Positions 25,332 through 35,178 of a DNA stretch of 64,000 bases are shown piece after piece. The position numbers and the translations under genes were made by a program. This DNA is from JANQHS01 sp965267505 (GTDB lineage Bacteria > Bacteroidota > Bacteroidia > Cytophagales > CCMP332), in the NCBI GenBank assembly GCA_965267505.1, contig OZ254081.1, forward strand, positions 868,001 to 932,000, given 5' to 3'. Positions within the stretch are counted from its first letter, which is position 1. Every line of letters starts with the position of its first letter. The notes under the pieces were generated by a model. The model did not search any database. It was not told the DNA's origin and saw nothing but the letters and a program-made list of their open reading frames with translations.

Positions 25332-26522
25332 ATGAAATATGATCTGATCGTAGCAGGAGCCGGAATTATTGGGCTTAGTACAGCCTTCCAATGGCAAAAA
25401 ACCAATCCTGGAAAAAAGGTATTGGTACTTGATAAGGAATCGGATATCGGAAAGCACCAAAGCGGGAATAATAGTGGGGTTATCCATTCCGGGATCTACT
25501 ACCCTCCCAAAAGCCTAAAAGCAAAAAACTGCTTAAGGGGTTATGAACTGTTGCTGGAATTCTGCAAGGAACAGGAAGTAAGCCATGAGATCTGCGGAAA
25601 GGTGATCGTAGCCACTAATGAAAAAGAATTGCCAGCACTTCAAAAGATCAAAAGCCGAGGAGAAGAAAATGGTCTCAAAGGTTTAAGAGATCTGGATAAA
25701 GGAGAACTAGCCGAAATTGAACCCCATTTGGCAGGGATCAAAGGGATCTTTGTTCCTCAAACTGGAATTGTCGATTACAAGGGAATGATGCGAAAGCTAA
25801 AAGAGATCATCATTTCTAAGGAGGGAGAAGTCCAGACAGGTCAAAAGATAATTCGCCTCCAAAATTCAAGCGATGGAATACGGGTTGGAACGGATTCTAA
25901 TGAATTTAATGGAGATCGATTTGTTAATTGTGGGGGGCTTTATTCGGATAAGATAGCAAGGCTCTCCGGAATCGACCCTGGGGTAAAGATCATCCCATTC
26001 AGGGGAGAATACTTTAAACTCAAAGAAGAAAAGAAATACCTGGTCAAAAACTTGATCTATCCTGTTCCGGACCCAGCATTCCCATTTCTTGGTGTTCATT
26101 TCACCAGAATGGTTGGTGGTGAAATTGAGGCAGGCCCTAACGCTGTTCTGGCTTATGCAAGGGAAGGATACACTAAATCAAAGGTTGTTATTCCTGAATT
26201 ATTGGAGAGCTTGAGTTGGCCTGGCTTTCAAAAGGTAGCTGCGAAGTATTGGAAAACAGGCATGGGAGAGCTTTATAGATCCTATTCAAAAAAAGCCTTT
26301 ACAAAAGCTCTTCAAAAGCTAATACCAGAAATTAGAGAGGAAGATCTTGTTCCCGGCGGAGCAGGTGTTCGGGCTCAGGCATGTGATCGAAAAGGTGGCT
26401 TGTTAGATGATTTCAAGATCGAAGAAAAAGGAGCAATGACCCACGTACTCAATGCACCCTCTCCCGCAGCGACATCCTCACTAGCAATCGGAGAGTTTAT
26501 CGCTGCAAAGCTTAATTCTTAG
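25332..26522 (+). CDS. lhgO: L-2-hydroxyglutarate oxidase
   Basis: A 396-residue FAD enzyme of the DAO superfamily. The dinucleotide-binding motif GAGIIGLS is at 9-16. The family pattern KHQSGNNSGVIHSGIYYPPKSLKAK is present (quoted in parts: QSGNNSGVIHSGIYY), along with VPQTGIVDYKGMM, IPFRGEYFKL and the C-terminal GGAGVRAQACD. LhgO oxidises L-2-hydroxyglutarate to 2-oxoglutarate and passes electrons to the membrane quinone pool, repairing a by-product of central metabolism. The 3' end overlaps the dehydratase gene by 11 nt in convergent orientation. Confidence 0.92.
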   Translation: MKYDLIVAGAGIIGLSTAFQWQKTNPGKKVLVLDKESDIGKHQSGNNSGVIHSGIYYPPKSLKAKNCLRGYELLLEFCKEQEVSHEICGKVIVATNEKELPALQKIKSRGEENGLKGLRDLDKGELAEIEPHLAGIKGIFVPQTGIVDYKGMMRKLKEIIISKEGEVQTGQKIIRLQNSSDGIRVGTDSNEFNGDRFVNCGGLYSDKIARLSGIDPGVKIIPFRGEYFKLKEEKKYLVKNLIYPVPDPAFPFLGVHFTRMVGGEIEAGPNAVLAYAREGYTKSKVVIPELLESLSWPGFQKVAAKYWKTGMGELYRSYSKKAFTKALQKLIPEIREEDLVPGGAGVRAQACDRKGGLLDDFKIEEKGAMTHVLNAPSPAATSSLAIGEFIAAKLNS

Positions 26523-27486
26523 AGCCTATACCAAAGACCTCTGGTAAACTTGAAAGGTCTACATTACCGCCACTAATTACCACACCAACTTTTTTCCCGG
26601 AAAATATTTGGGGATTTTTCAATACGGTCGCAAAGGCCACAGCCCCACTTGGTTCGACCACCAGCTTCATTCTTTCCCAGATCATTTTCATAGCAGCGAC
26701 AATTTCTTCCTCCTCAACCAGAAGCACATCCTCCAAAACCTTGCTAAGGATGTCAAAATTCTTTCGTCCTAAAGCGGTTCGCAGACCATCCGCAATGGTA
26801 ATTGGAGCTTTTGCAGCAACCCATTCTCCAGCATCAAGACCTTCTTTGGCATCAGAGGCTAAACTTGGTTCTGCTCCAAAGACCCTGGTTCGAGGTGAAA
26901 AATAATGGCTTGCCAGGGAAACCCCCGACATCAGGCCACCCCCTCCAACCGGGGCAATGATCATATCGAATTTATCATCTGCCTGATCGATCATTTCCTG
27001 TCCCACAGTCGATTGCCCTGCTATTATTCTATGATCGTCATAGGGATGAATGAAAGTAGCTCCGGTTTGATTCTTAACAAGGTCCAAGGTGTCTTCTCTT
27101 GAGCAAAGGTCTGGGTCAGACCAGGTGATATGCCCTGCATAACCTTTTACCGCCTCCACTTTGACCTTGGAGCTATTTTTTGGCATAACCACCATGGCCT
27201 TAGTTCCCATTATGGATCCTGCAATGGCTAATGCCTGGGCATGGTTTCCCGAAGAATGAGTGATTATTCCTTTTGATAACTCCTCTTCTGAAAGGGAAAG
27301 GACAGCATTGCTGGCTCCTCGGATCTTGAAGGCCCCACCCTTTTGAAAGTTTTCACATTTGAAAAAAATAGAGGCTCCAGCGATCTTGTTAAGAGAAGAG
27401 GAACTCAGTAAAGGGGTCTCATGAACAAGCCCGGAGATCCTTTCTCTTGCCTGAACTAAATCCTCTTTTTTCAGCTCAAAATCCAT
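26512..27486 (-). CDS. Threonine/serine dehydratase (serine racemase-like, PLP fold II)
   Basis: A 324-residue PLP enzyme. The Schiff-base lysine is K54 in GAFKIRGA, the substrate loop is SSGNHAQ (about 78-84), and the phosphate-binding glycine loop is PVGGGGL. There is no C-terminal ACT regulatory domain, so it is the short, catabolic-type form. It could deaminate threonine or serine, or racemise serine; the sequence alone does not decide. It is divergent from the TPR lipoprotein gene with only 42 bp between them. Confidence 0.85.
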   Translation of the reverse strand: MDFELKKEDLVQARERISGLVHETPLLSSSSLNKIAGASIFFKCENFQKGGAFKIRGASNAVLSLSEEELSKGIITHSSGNHAQALAIAGSIMGTKAMVVMPKNSSKVKVEAVKGYAGHITWSDPDLCSREDTLDLVKNQTGATFIHPYDDHRIIAGQSTVGQEMIDQADDKFDMIIAPVGGGGLMSGVSLASHYFSPRTRVFGAEPSLASDAKEGLDAGEWVAAKAPITIADGLRTALGRKNFDILSKVLEDVLLVEEEEIVAAMKMIWERMKLVVEPSGAVAFATVLKNPQIFSGKKVGVVISGGNVDLSSLPEVFGIGSKN

Positions 27487-27528
27487 AGTTCAAAGGTCTG
27501 AAATCTTTTCTCCTTATTTTTAATCCTT

Positions 27529-29241
27529 ATGAAAAAACAAGGATTAAAGCTCTTATTCATCTTCTTGATCCCCCTTTCGTTTTGTAGTCCCAGGACAGAA
27601 GAACAAAAAGAAAATCAAGGCTTAGGCTTAATAAGTTTTGAAACCACCGGAAGCCAAGAAGCCCAGGAAGAATTCATAAAAGGAGTGCTTTCACTTCATA
27701 GCTTCTTTTACCCGGAAGCCAAAAAGTCCTTCAAAAAGGCTCGTGAGATCGACCCTGATTTTGTTATGGCATATTGGGGAGAAGCAATGAGCTTGAACAA
27801 AACTTTTTGGCAGATCCAGGATAAGGATGAAGCCCTAGAGATCCTGAATTCATTGGGAAATGGTCCGGAAGAATGGGTTAATAGAACCTCCGATCCCAAA
27901 GAGCAAAAATTCCTAATGTCCCTGGGAATTTTATACGGTGACAACAAGGACAAATTGGAAAGGGACAGGGATTACATGGAATTCATGGAGACCTTCTCCA
28001 AAGAATTTCCTGAGGACGATGAAATAAAAGCATTCTATACTCTTTCTCTTTTAGGAATCTTAAGGGACAATCAGGGGAATGAAAAGGTCCGAATGAAGGC
28101 CGGCGCACTGGCGCAAGAAATCCTGGACCATAACCCGGATCATCCTGGCGCTCTGCATTACCTGATTCACTCAATGGACGATCCCACTCATGCCAGGTTG
28201 GCTTTGAAGGCGGCAGATAGATATTCGGAGGTAGCTCCAAAGGCCCATCATGCCAGACATATGCCCTCACATATTTATGTTCAACTGGGGTACTGGGATA
28301 AAGTAATATCCTCAAATATTTCTGCCTGGGAATCCTCGGTTGCATGGGCAGACAGAGAGGGATTACCTGTAACCAGTTATGATGACCATAGCCTTGCCTG
28401 GATGAATTATGGTTATGAACAAAGAGGTCAATTCGACAAGGCTCTTGAAAACCTCAAAACCATTCAAAAGAACAATTCTGATACAAACACATACCGGTCT
28501 CAGCATTACGAGGCTTTGATGCTTTGTAGGCTATGGACTGAGGCTTCCAATACAGATAGTCTGGCCTTGAATGCTGAATTCACTAAACTGAGAGGCCAGG
28601 CAAAGATCAGCTGGGAATTCACAAAAGGTTGGCTTGGTCTGAGAAGAGGTGACATCGAGAAATGCGAGCTGGCTCTTTCAAACCTAAATGAACTGATCTC
28701 AGATTTCGAATCAAAAGACAAATTATTCTTGATGGCCCAGGCAAGGATCCACCAGGAGACCCTTAATGGATTAAGAGGATACTATTCAGAGGATGAGGAA
28801 TCATTTGAATCTTATTTTGACAACGCGGCTTCCATGGAAGAAGAATTAAATCCTCCTACCGGCCCGCCGGATATGATCAAACCGGTTCATGAGCTATATG
28901 GGGAACTGCTTCTGGAGCAAGGAAAGATTGAAAAAGCGCATTCAAACTTCTTAATACAATTGGAAAGAACTCCCAACAGAAGCCCAAGTCAATTGGGGAT
29001 AGCTCGTTGTTATCTAAACCTGGGAGACCTGGAAAAAGCAAAAGATCATTTCGAGAAATTCGCGAGCAGCTACAGCGAATCAAAGGAGCACCCTTATTTT
29101 CTTGAGGCAAAAGAATTTCTATTGGCTCATCCAGATTCGGTTCTTGAGCTGAAATCAATTAGCTATAGCTATACTCAGCCCCAGGTGTATTACGATCAGA
29201 AACTCAGGATAACTGATTGCCCTGTTCCAATCGAAAACTAA
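27529..29241 (+). CDS. TPR-containing lipoprotein
   Basis: A 570-residue exported protein. The N-terminus has a signal with LSFC as a probable lipobox (Cys near 19). TPR-type repeats run through the protein: FFYPEAKKSFKKAREIDPDF near 65-85, then a conserved block HSMDDPTHARLALKAADRY and AHHARHMPSHIYVQLGYWDK, and C-terminal LGIARCYLNLGDLEKAKDHFEKF (quoted in part). The His-rich central block is a recurring feature of a TPR family in Bacteroidota and Proteobacteria of unknown function. The next gene starts 9 nt downstream, so they are probably cotranscribed. Confidence 0.75.
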   Translation: MKKQGLKLLFIFLIPLSFCSPRTEEQKENQGLGLISFETTGSQEAQEEFIKGVLSLHSFFYPEAKKSFKKAREIDPDFVMAYWGEAMSLNKTFWQIQDKDEALEILNSLGNGPEEWVNRTSDPKEQKFLMSLGILYGDNKDKLERDRDYMEFMETFSKEFPEDDEIKAFYTLSLLGILRDNQGNEKVRMKAGALAQEILDHNPDHPGALHYLIHSMDDPTHARLALKAADRYSEVAPKAHHARHMPSHIYVQLGYWDKVISSNISAWESSVAWADREGLPVTSYDDHSLAWMNYGYEQRGQFDKALENLKTIQKNNSDTNTYRSQHYEALMLCRLWTEASNTDSLALNAEFTKLRGQAKISWEFTKGWLGLRRGDIEKCELALSNLNELISDFESKDKLFLMAQARIHQETLNGLRGYYSEDEESFESYFDNAASMEEELNPPTGPPDMIKPVHELYGELLLEQGKIEKAHSNFLIQLERTPNRSPSQLGIARCYLNLGDLEKAKDHFEKFASSYSESKEHPYFLEAKEFLLAHPDSVLELKSISYSYTQPQVYYDQKLRITDCPVPIEN

Positions 29242-29250
29242 TTCAGGAAT

Positions 29251-30963
29251 TTGAAAAAACTCGGGATTTTCCTCCTGTTTCTAATAAGTGCTGCTCTTTG
29301 TTTCAGGCAAATTGGAGAACCTGATGTTTGGTGGCAGGTCAGAACAGGCCAATATATACTGGAACACTCTGAGGTTCCACAAACAGATGTTTTTTCATAC
29401 ACCTATTTCGGAGAACCCTGGACCAATGTAAAGTGGCTTACAGAAGTCGTTATGGCCGTTTCTGTTGACCTCCTTGGATTTGAATTCCTAATGGTAGTTC
29501 AGCTATTGGTCATCCTCGGAATCTTGTTCTTCTCCTTTAAAAGCTCTGAGATCTTCCTGAAAACCCATGGTCAGAATTTCGGGAATCCATGGCCAATATA
29601 TCTGGGGCTTGGAATATTTCTTTTGCTGGGATCCTTCAGAATGAATGGCAGACCGGAGATGGTTAGTCATCTTTTTACAAGCATATACCTGTTTATTTTC
29701 CTTGCCGGAAAGGAAAAAAAAGTATTACTCTGGATATTGATCCCTTTGCAGGCTTTGTGGGCAAACATGCATGAAGCTTATGGGGTTGGGCTAGTCATGA
29801 CGGGGGTCTATTTCAGTACTCCAATAATTATTGGGTCGTTGAAGAAAAAAGGAATATCCTTTTCTGCTTTTGAAGGAAGCTATTTAAGCTTATCGGTATT
29901 TCCCCTTTCCTGGATGGCTACCGGCGTTCACCCTTCTGGAACAAGGATGTGGTGGTACTTCATAGATATTTTCTTTCAACTTCGGGATAACCAATTCACC
30001 AATGAGATCTTTGGTTTTACTGAAAATTCATATTGGCAATTGCCTGCTTTCTTGCTGCTGGGAATAACGCTCTTGATCCTAAGGACCTTATTGAAAGGCG
30101 GGAACTGGAAGGTACTGCCTCCATTTTACCTGATCCTACTTGCTTCATTTCTTTACCTTGCTTTAGGCTCCTACAGGAATATCCCATTCTTTGGGATCGT
30201 GGCTATCCCTGCCTTATCATTTACATTTTCCTCTCTCAAGCTTGATAGGGGCCGTAAGCCTATAATTATCCTTTCCGGATTTGCACTTTTCTATTTCTAT
30301 GTAGGAAGTGGAAATTATTATTCTCAATTCCTGGAACGAGAAAAGTATGGATTAAGGGTGAATCCTGAAAGGACAGCAATTGGTTCTTCAGAATTTTTAA
30401 AGGCAAACACGATTTCCGGGAAAGGATACGTAGACTATCTCATTTCTTCCTATTATCTCTACGATCTTCAACCCGGGTTCAAATCTTATATCGACCTCAG
30501 GGACCTTGATGTTTTCGAAGCCCAATTCATGCAAAATGTGATCCTTTCCTATGCGATGCCCGCAGCACCAGTTAAGGGTGGGAAAACCTTATTTCAATTC
30601 ATAGAAGAAGCAGACACTTTTAGCTACGTTGTAGTAGGAAACAAAGAACAATTTCAGCCAATTCTATCCTATCTGTATCAAAAGGATAGTACTTACCATT
30701 TGGTCTATGCCGATCCTTTGGCCAGCATCTTTTTAAAAGAGAACCATCAAAACCGATCCCTGATAAATAACTATCTCGATAAAAAACCTGAAGATCTATT
30801 TTATGGTTACCGAGAATTGGAAACCCCTGGCTGGGCTATCCTTCTTTCAAAAATGGTATGGCCTTTCTATTCAGAAAAATCCTATTCTAAGTATAGTGTA
30901 AACAGAGAGAGAAATTTTTATCTGAGAATGCTCAGATATTCAACAAACAATTCCTATCAATAG
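29251..30963 (+). CDS. Polytopic membrane protein, GT-C-like
   Basis: A 570-residue protein (TTG start) with about ten membrane helices in the first 360 residues, then a soluble domain. The first loop holds GEPDVWWQVRTGQYI, where an acidic residue next to WW resembles the catalytic loop of GT-C lipid-dependent glycosyltransferases. PDxWWHxxTG motifs recur in such bacterial proteins. WANMHEAYG and GSYRNIPFFG are other conserved-looking loops. A periplasmic transferase using a polyprenyl-phosphate sugar is plausible, but no function is established. Coupled to the upstream TPR lipoprotein; the 3' end overlaps the ABC permease by 7 nt. Confidence 0.6.
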   Translation: MKKLGIFLLFLISAALCFRQIGEPDVWWQVRTGQYILEHSEVPQTDVFSYTYFGEPWTNVKWLTEVVMAVSVDLLGFEFLMVVQLLVILGILFFSFKSSEIFLKTHGQNFGNPWPIYLGLGIFLLLGSFRMNGRPEMVSHLFTSIYLFIFLAGKEKKVLLWILIPLQALWANMHEAYGVGLVMTGVYFSTPIIIGSLKKKGISFSAFEGSYLSLSVFPLSWMATGVHPSGTRMWWYFIDIFFQLRDNQFTNEIFGFTENSYWQLPAFLLLGITLLILRTLLKGGNWKVLPPFYLILLASFLYLALGSYRNIPFFGIVAIPALSFTFSSLKLDRGRKPIIILSGFALFYFYVGSGNYYSQFLEREKYGLRVNPERTAIGSSEFLKANTISGKGYVDYLISSYYLYDLQPGFKSYIDLRDLDVFEAQFMQNVILSYAMPAAPVKGGKTLFQFIEEADTFSYVVVGNKEQFQPILSYLYQKDSTYHLVYADPLASIFLKENHQNRSLINNYLDKKPEDLFYGYRELETPGWAILLSKMVWPFYSEKSYSKYSVNRERNFYLRMLRYSTNNSYQ

Positions 30964-32237
30964 GATTTGAACAGCCACCTGGCAAGAATCCTGTAATTGA
31001 CCTTTGAACCATGGATCAAAATGCCGATCCTGTAGATCCTGCTTGCCATCCAAATCGTAAATATGAATCCCAGGACAAGACAAACCATTGAAAGAACTAT
31101 TTCCCAATAGGGGACTCCAAATGGGATCCTAGCGATCATTATCACCGGAGAGGTAAAGGGAATAAGGGATAACCAAAATGCCAGGGGCCCTTGTGGATTG
31201 TTCAATACAGGAGCCAGAGATATTATTGCCAGGATCAATGGAATGGTGATCGGCAACATGAATTGTTGTGAATCGGTCTCTACATCTACAGCAGAGCCAA
31301 TAGCAGCGAACAAAGCACTATAAAAAAGATATCCTCCCAAAAAGTAGAATATGAAACTGAAAAGGAAGGTGAAAATGGGAAAATCGATCAAGGCATTTAC
31401 CCATCTTATGTTTTCAAAATCAGGCATGGGCTGATTTGGATTTTGAACGGCCTGGGGCTCAAATCCATCTAGAAGTAAGGTTCCTCCTATTGAAACAAAT
31501 AAAGAGCCAAGGCAAATCCAGATAAATAATTGAGTGAATCCAACGGATGCAATTCCCAGGACCTTTCCCATCATCAACTGGAAGGGTTTTACTGAAGAAA
31601 TTATGACCTCAACCACTTTGCTGGTCTTTTCCTCAATGATCCCTCTCATTACCTGGGCACCATAAATGAAAATGAAGAGATAAATAAGAAAGGCTGCTAC
31701 ATAGCCGATTCCAAAAGACACTGCCGCATGACTTTCTTTCTCTGCACCGTCAGAAACGTTTAGCGTCCTTAACTGGATATTGGCTTCCAAACTATCCAGG
31801 AACTCTCTAATAAGACCTGATTCCTGAAGCCTCAAATCCTTAATGCCAGATTCAATTTCTCTCTCCAGTTTTTGGACAAGATCAAACGAAGGATTCTGGT
31901 TAGATGAAAATTGGAACCCTTTTGGGTCATAAAGATCGAATTGAGGGATCTCTATGATCCCGTAATAAGATTTCAAGTATTCATCTTTTTCATCGCCTGC
32001 CAATTCGTCCCTGAAGTCAAAACTGATCTTTTTAGTATTGGCGAAATAGGCAGAAAGCAATCCTTTTTCCTCTATCACAAGGATCTTTTTTTCATCGCCC
32101 TCTTGCATGGAAAACCATATGGTTCCAGCTACAAGCCCAACCATCATGAGGGGAGTTAAAATGGTCAAAACAATGAAAGACCTTTTCCTGACCCTTGTAA
32201 GATATTCTCTCAGAGTTATGAGGAGGATCTTATTCAT
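30957..32237 (-). CDS. ABC transporter permease (ABC-2/NatB type)
   Basis: A 426-residue permease. One N-terminal helix (about 20-42) is followed by a large extracytoplasmic domain to about 170. Five further helices follow, including the ABC-2 coupling region IIEEKTSKVVEVIISSVKPFQLM (quoted in part: EEKTSKVVEVIISSVKP). This arrangement matches NatB/YhaP export permeases. Its start overlaps the ATPase gene by 8 nt. Substrate unknown; family members export Na+, peptides or antibiotics. Confidence 0.87.
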   Translation of the reverse strand: MNKILLITLREYLTRVRKRSFIVLTILTPLMMVGLVAGTIWFSMQEGDEKKILVIEEKGLLSAYFANTKKISFDFRDELAGDEKDEYLKSYYGIIEIPQFDLYDPKGFQFSSNQNPSFDLVQKLEREIESGIKDLRLQESGLIREFLDSLEANIQLRTLNVSDGAEKESHAAVSFGIGYVAAFLIYLFIFIYGAQVMRGIIEEKTSKVVEVIISSVKPFQLMMGKVLGIASVGFTQLFIWICLGSLFVSIGGTLLLDGFEPQAVQNPNQPMPDFENIRWVNALIDFPIFTFLFSFIFYFLGGYLFYSALFAAIGSAVDVETDSQQFMLPITIPLILAIISLAPVLNNPQGPLAFWLSLIPFTSPVIMIARIPFGVPYWEIVLSMVCLVLGFIFTIWMASRIYRIGILIHGSKVNYRILARWLFKSY

Positions 32238-33135
32238 GGATATTCTGTTCTACGGCCATTTTGAAAATGTCATCCATGCTCGGTAATTCTTCATTGAAAG
32301 CAATTACAGGGTATTTTCCAGACAATGATCTCAGAAGTTCTTGCCCAGAACCCAAATCACCTGATTGGATCAAATATTCTTTCTCCTGCTCGTTTTCATC
32401 CGTCAACTTCCAGTTTGCTTGATCCGCATTTAGACTTCCTTCTTTTTTAAATCTTACCCTGAATTGATTCTGCTTGAACCTTTGTTTGATCTCTTTCTTA
32501 TCTCCCTCAAGAACCTTTTGTGCTTTGTTTATCAGTACGATCCTGTCACATAACTCCTCAACCGATTCCATTCGATGAGTGCTTAACATGATCGTAGTTC
32601 CATTTTCTTTCATCTCAAGGATCAGGTCTCTTACGAGGCCGGCATTCAATGGGTCGAATCCTGAAAATGGTTCGTCCAGAATCAGGATCTTGGGTTCATG
32701 AAGAACTGTTGCAATGAACTGGATCTTTTGTTGCATGCCCTTGGAAAGGTCTCCAACCTTCTTTGTCCACCAGGATTCAAGCTCCAATTTCTTCACCCAT
32801 GAAACAGCCTTCTCTTTTGCCTCAGCTTTACTTAATCCTTTGAGCCTCGCTAAGTAAATAAGCTGCTCCCCCACCTTCATCTTTTTATAAAGGCCTCTTT
32901 CTTCGGGTAGATATCCGAAGATCTCAATATCCCTGGGCTCCATAACATTTCCGTCAAGAAGGACCTGTCCGGAATCCGAGTCAATAATTTGAGTCAGGAT
33001 ACGAATCAAAGTAGATTTTCCGGCACCATTTGGACCAAGAAGTCCGAGGATCTCCCCCTTTCTTACTTCAAAGGAAACCTGGTCAAGAGCGAGGTTTGGG
33101 CCATAGCTTTTACTAATTGAATCTATTGAGATCAA
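32230..33135 (-). CDS. ABC transporter ATP-binding protein (NatA-like)
   Basis: A 301-residue ATPase. Walker A GPNGAGKST at 34-42, ABC signature LSKGMQQ, Walker B ILILDEP, and switch His in LSTHRMESVEE. The C-terminal 80 residues match the DUF4162 extension found on this exporter class. It works with the overlapping permease gene to form a type-V-like exporter. Confidence 0.9.
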   Translation of the reverse strand: MISIDSISKSYGPNLALDQVSFEVRKGEILGLLGPNGAGKSTLIRILTQIIDSDSGQVLLDGNVMEPRDIEIFGYLPEERGLYKKMKVGEQLIYLARLKGLSKAEAKEKAVSWVKKLELESWWTKKVGDLSKGMQQKIQFIATVLHEPKILILDEPFSGFDPLNAGLVRDLILEMKENGTTIMLSTHRMESVEELCDRIVLINKAQKVLEGDKKEIKQRFKQNQFRVRFKKEGSLNADQANWKLTDENEQEKEYLIQSGDLGSGQELLRSLSGKYPVIAFNEELPSMDDIFKMAVEQNIHE

Positions 33136-33216
33136 GACATCAAATTCAGGGCACCAAAGACTGCAAAATAATTTGAAAGAGAATTCCTTTTGAAAAATAT
33201 TCTTTACTTCAAGTAC

Positions 33217-33954
33217 ATGTCACAGGAAGAATCCCGGATCCACAGCCCAAGCTCTTTTATTGGCAAATACCAGGCATATTTAAGCGAGTTTGTCTACGGT
33301 GGAATTGATGGTTCGGTGACCACTTTTGCAGTTGTCAGTGGAGCCTACGGGGCCAATCTTGATTCTGCAGTGATCATTATCCTGGGCTTAGCCAATTTGT
33401 TTGCCGATGGATTTGCCATGTCTGTGGGAGCATACCTTTCCTCCAAAACCGAAAACGAAAATTTCGAAAAGCATAAAGCCATAGAGAATTGGGAGGTTGA
33501 TAACCTAAGGGAACGAGAAGTTGAAGAGATACGGGAGATCTATATTAAAAAAGGATTTGAAGGAGAGCTTTTAGAGAGGGTGGTTGAAAAAATCACATCA
33601 GATAGAGAAGTATGGATCGACACAATGATGAAAGAAGAATTAGAAATGATCAAGGAGGAAAAGTCTCCCTTTTCAATGGGGCTTGTAACCTTTATATCCT
33701 TTCTATCCGTAGGTATAATCCCTCTAGCAATTTATCTGATTGACTTTTTCAAGCCTTTATCGGCGAACCTCTTTTTAATTGCCAGTACTCTAACTGGTCT
33801 AGCTTTTATCGGAATTGGAGCCTTAAAAGCTCATGTAAATAATTCAGGGGTGCTCAGGGGAATAATGGAAACTCTGATCTTGGGAGGTGCTGCTTCGGTC
33901 ATAGCTTATTTTGTTGGGGACTTTTTGGAATCCCTTGTTTCCGGAGGGGTATAA
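33217..33954 (+). CDS. VIT1/CCC1-family iron/manganese transporter
   Basis: A 245-residue membrane protein started at ATG 33217; an in-frame TTG at 33190 is an alternative. Signature loops FVYGGIDGSVTTFAVVSGA and LGLANLFADGFAMSVGAYLSS lie in the first two helix pairs. An acidic helical insert at about 85-150 (with MMKEELEM) forms the cytoplasmic metal-binding domain. Three C-terminal helices follow. Family members move Fe2+ or Mn2+ out of the cytoplasm in exchange for protons. No iron-regulatory site is evident. Confidence 0.88.
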   Translation: MSQEESRIHSPSSFIGKYQAYLSEFVYGGIDGSVTTFAVVSGAYGANLDSAVIIILGLANLFADGFAMSVGAYLSSKTENENFEKHKAIENWEVDNLREREVEEIREIYIKKGFEGELLERVVEKITSDREVWIDTMMKEELEMIKEEKSPFSMGLVTFISFLSVGIIPLAIYLIDFFKPLSANLFLIASTLTGLAFIGIGALKAHVNNSGVLRGIMETLILGGAASVIAYFVGDFLESLVSGGV

Positions 33955-34569
33955 TTAAAATCGAACCTCAACAAGGAATTTTTCATCGAAATCCCCAAGG
34001 TCGATCAGTTCTCTCAAAGGGATCAAAGAATAGTTGGCCCCACTTTCCTTCATTTCTTCCTTAAGATCCCCACCTTTCAAGAGAAGTATTTTTGATCCTT
34101 TCTTTAAGTGAAGGTTTTTATTTGACCTGATCCAGTTCAGGATCTTCCCTGTTCTTGCGACAGCTCTGCTCACCACAAAATCAAATTCCCCTTCAATATC
34201 TTCTACCCTGCTATGGATCCCTCGGCAGTTCTTTAAGCTTAATTTTTCAATCAGTGAATTGACAACCTTTATTTTCTTTCCAATGCTATCTACAAGAAGG
34301 AATTCAACTTCAGGATTCATTATGGCCAAAGGAAGTCCTGGGAACCCTCCTCCTGTTCCAATATCTAAAACTCGACTTCTCGGAGGGAATACAAGGTGTC
34401 TTTGAATTGTCAGGCTATGAAGAATATGCCTGCTTTCAAGGAAGGGAATATCCTTTCTGGATATGCAGTTGATCTTTTCATTCCACGAGATGAATTCTTT
34501 TGAAAAGGTGGCAAAATCCTCAAGATCCTTTTCCCGGATATCAGGAAAGAATTCTCTTATCAAATCCAT
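33955..34569 (-). CDS. rsmG: 16S rRNA (guanine-527 N7) methyltransferase
   Basis: A 204-residue SAM-dependent methyltransferase. SAM loop VLDIGTGGGFPGLPLAI at about 67-83, FVVSRAVARTGKIL as the catalytic-side motif, and an N-terminal WNEKINCISRKD helix. It methylates G527 of 16S rRNA; loss gives low-level streptomycin resistance in other bacteria. The stop codon abuts that of the VIT1 gene. The sigma factor gene lies 3 nt upstream, so they are likely cotranscribed. Confidence 0.92.
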   Translation of the reverse strand: MDLIREFFPDIREKDLEDFATFSKEFISWNEKINCISRKDIPFLESRHILHSLTIQRHLVFPPRSRVLDIGTGGGFPGLPLAIMNPEVEFLLVDSIGKKIKVVNSLIEKLSLKNCRGIHSRVEDIEGEFDFVVSRAVARTGKILNWIRSNKNLHLKKGSKILLLKGGDLKEEMKESGANYSLIPLRELIDLGDFDEKFLVEVRF

Positions 34570-34572
34570 CGA

Positions 34573-35178
34573 TCAAATGGTATGCTTCTTATCTCTGATA
34601 AGCTCAACCAGCAATTCCCTGGCTCTATGCAGCTGGGCCTTAATGGTGCCAAGAGGAGAATCCATCTCCTTTGCGATCTCCTCATAGGAGAATTCTTTGA
34701 AATACCTTAAACGAACCAGATGCTGGTACTTTGGAGGAAGTTTGGTCACAATGTCCTGCATGATCTCGATCTTCTGACCTTTGATTGTCTCCTCCTGGGG
34801 ATTGAGTCCTTTGTCCTTTATGTCAAGATCTATATTCTCCCCTTCCTTGGTTTTTACCTGGGAGTGAATACTAAATGTTTCCAACTTCTTTTTCCGGATA
34901 AAATCGATCCCATTGTTGGTGGCGATCCGGAATAACCAGGTACTGAAAGAATAATCGGGCTTGAACTTGGTGATGTTCTTGAAGGCTTTTCCAAAGGCTT
35001 CAATAGTGAGGTCCTCGGCATCGTCTACATTCCTGACCATTTTCAGGATCATGTGGTAGACAGATTTTTGGTAGCGATTCAAGAGCTCAGCGAAAGCTTT
35101 CTCATCACCTTTCTGAGCTTTTTCCACCAATGTGAAATCTTCTAATGCCTTACTGGAAAATTCCCTTCTTTTTTCCAT
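34573..35178 (-). CDS. RNA polymerase sigma factor, sigma-70 family (ECF-like)
   Basis: A 201-residue protein with sigma region 2 at about 25-95 (DAEDLTIEAFGKAFKNI, FSTWLFRIATNNGIDFIRKKK) and region 4 at about 140-190 (LPPKYQHLVRLRYFKEFSYEEIAKEM, quoted for position, then GTIKAQLHRAREL). It closely follows a sigma factor found widely in Flavobacteriales as a housekeeping-like member. Not paired with an anti-sigma gene. Its 5' end overlaps the upstream glycosyltransferase gene by 37 nt, so expression depends on that transcript. Confidence 0.9.
   Translation of the reverse strand: MEKRREFSSKALEDFTLVEKAQKGDEKAFAELLNRYQKSVYHMILKMVRNVDDAEDLTIEAFGKAFKNITKFKPDYSFSTWLFRIATNNGIDFIRKKKLETFSIHSQVKTKEGENIDLDIKDKGLNPQEETIKGQKIEIMQDIVTKLPPKYQHLVRLRYFKEFSYEEIAKEMDSPLGTIKAQLHRARELLVELIRDKKHTI

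Noticed and set aside
27529..30963. SusCD-like or secretion apparatus pairing of the TPR lipoprotein and GT-C-like protein
   Set aside because: There is no TonB receptor adjacent and the TPR protein lacks SusD features beyond being helical.
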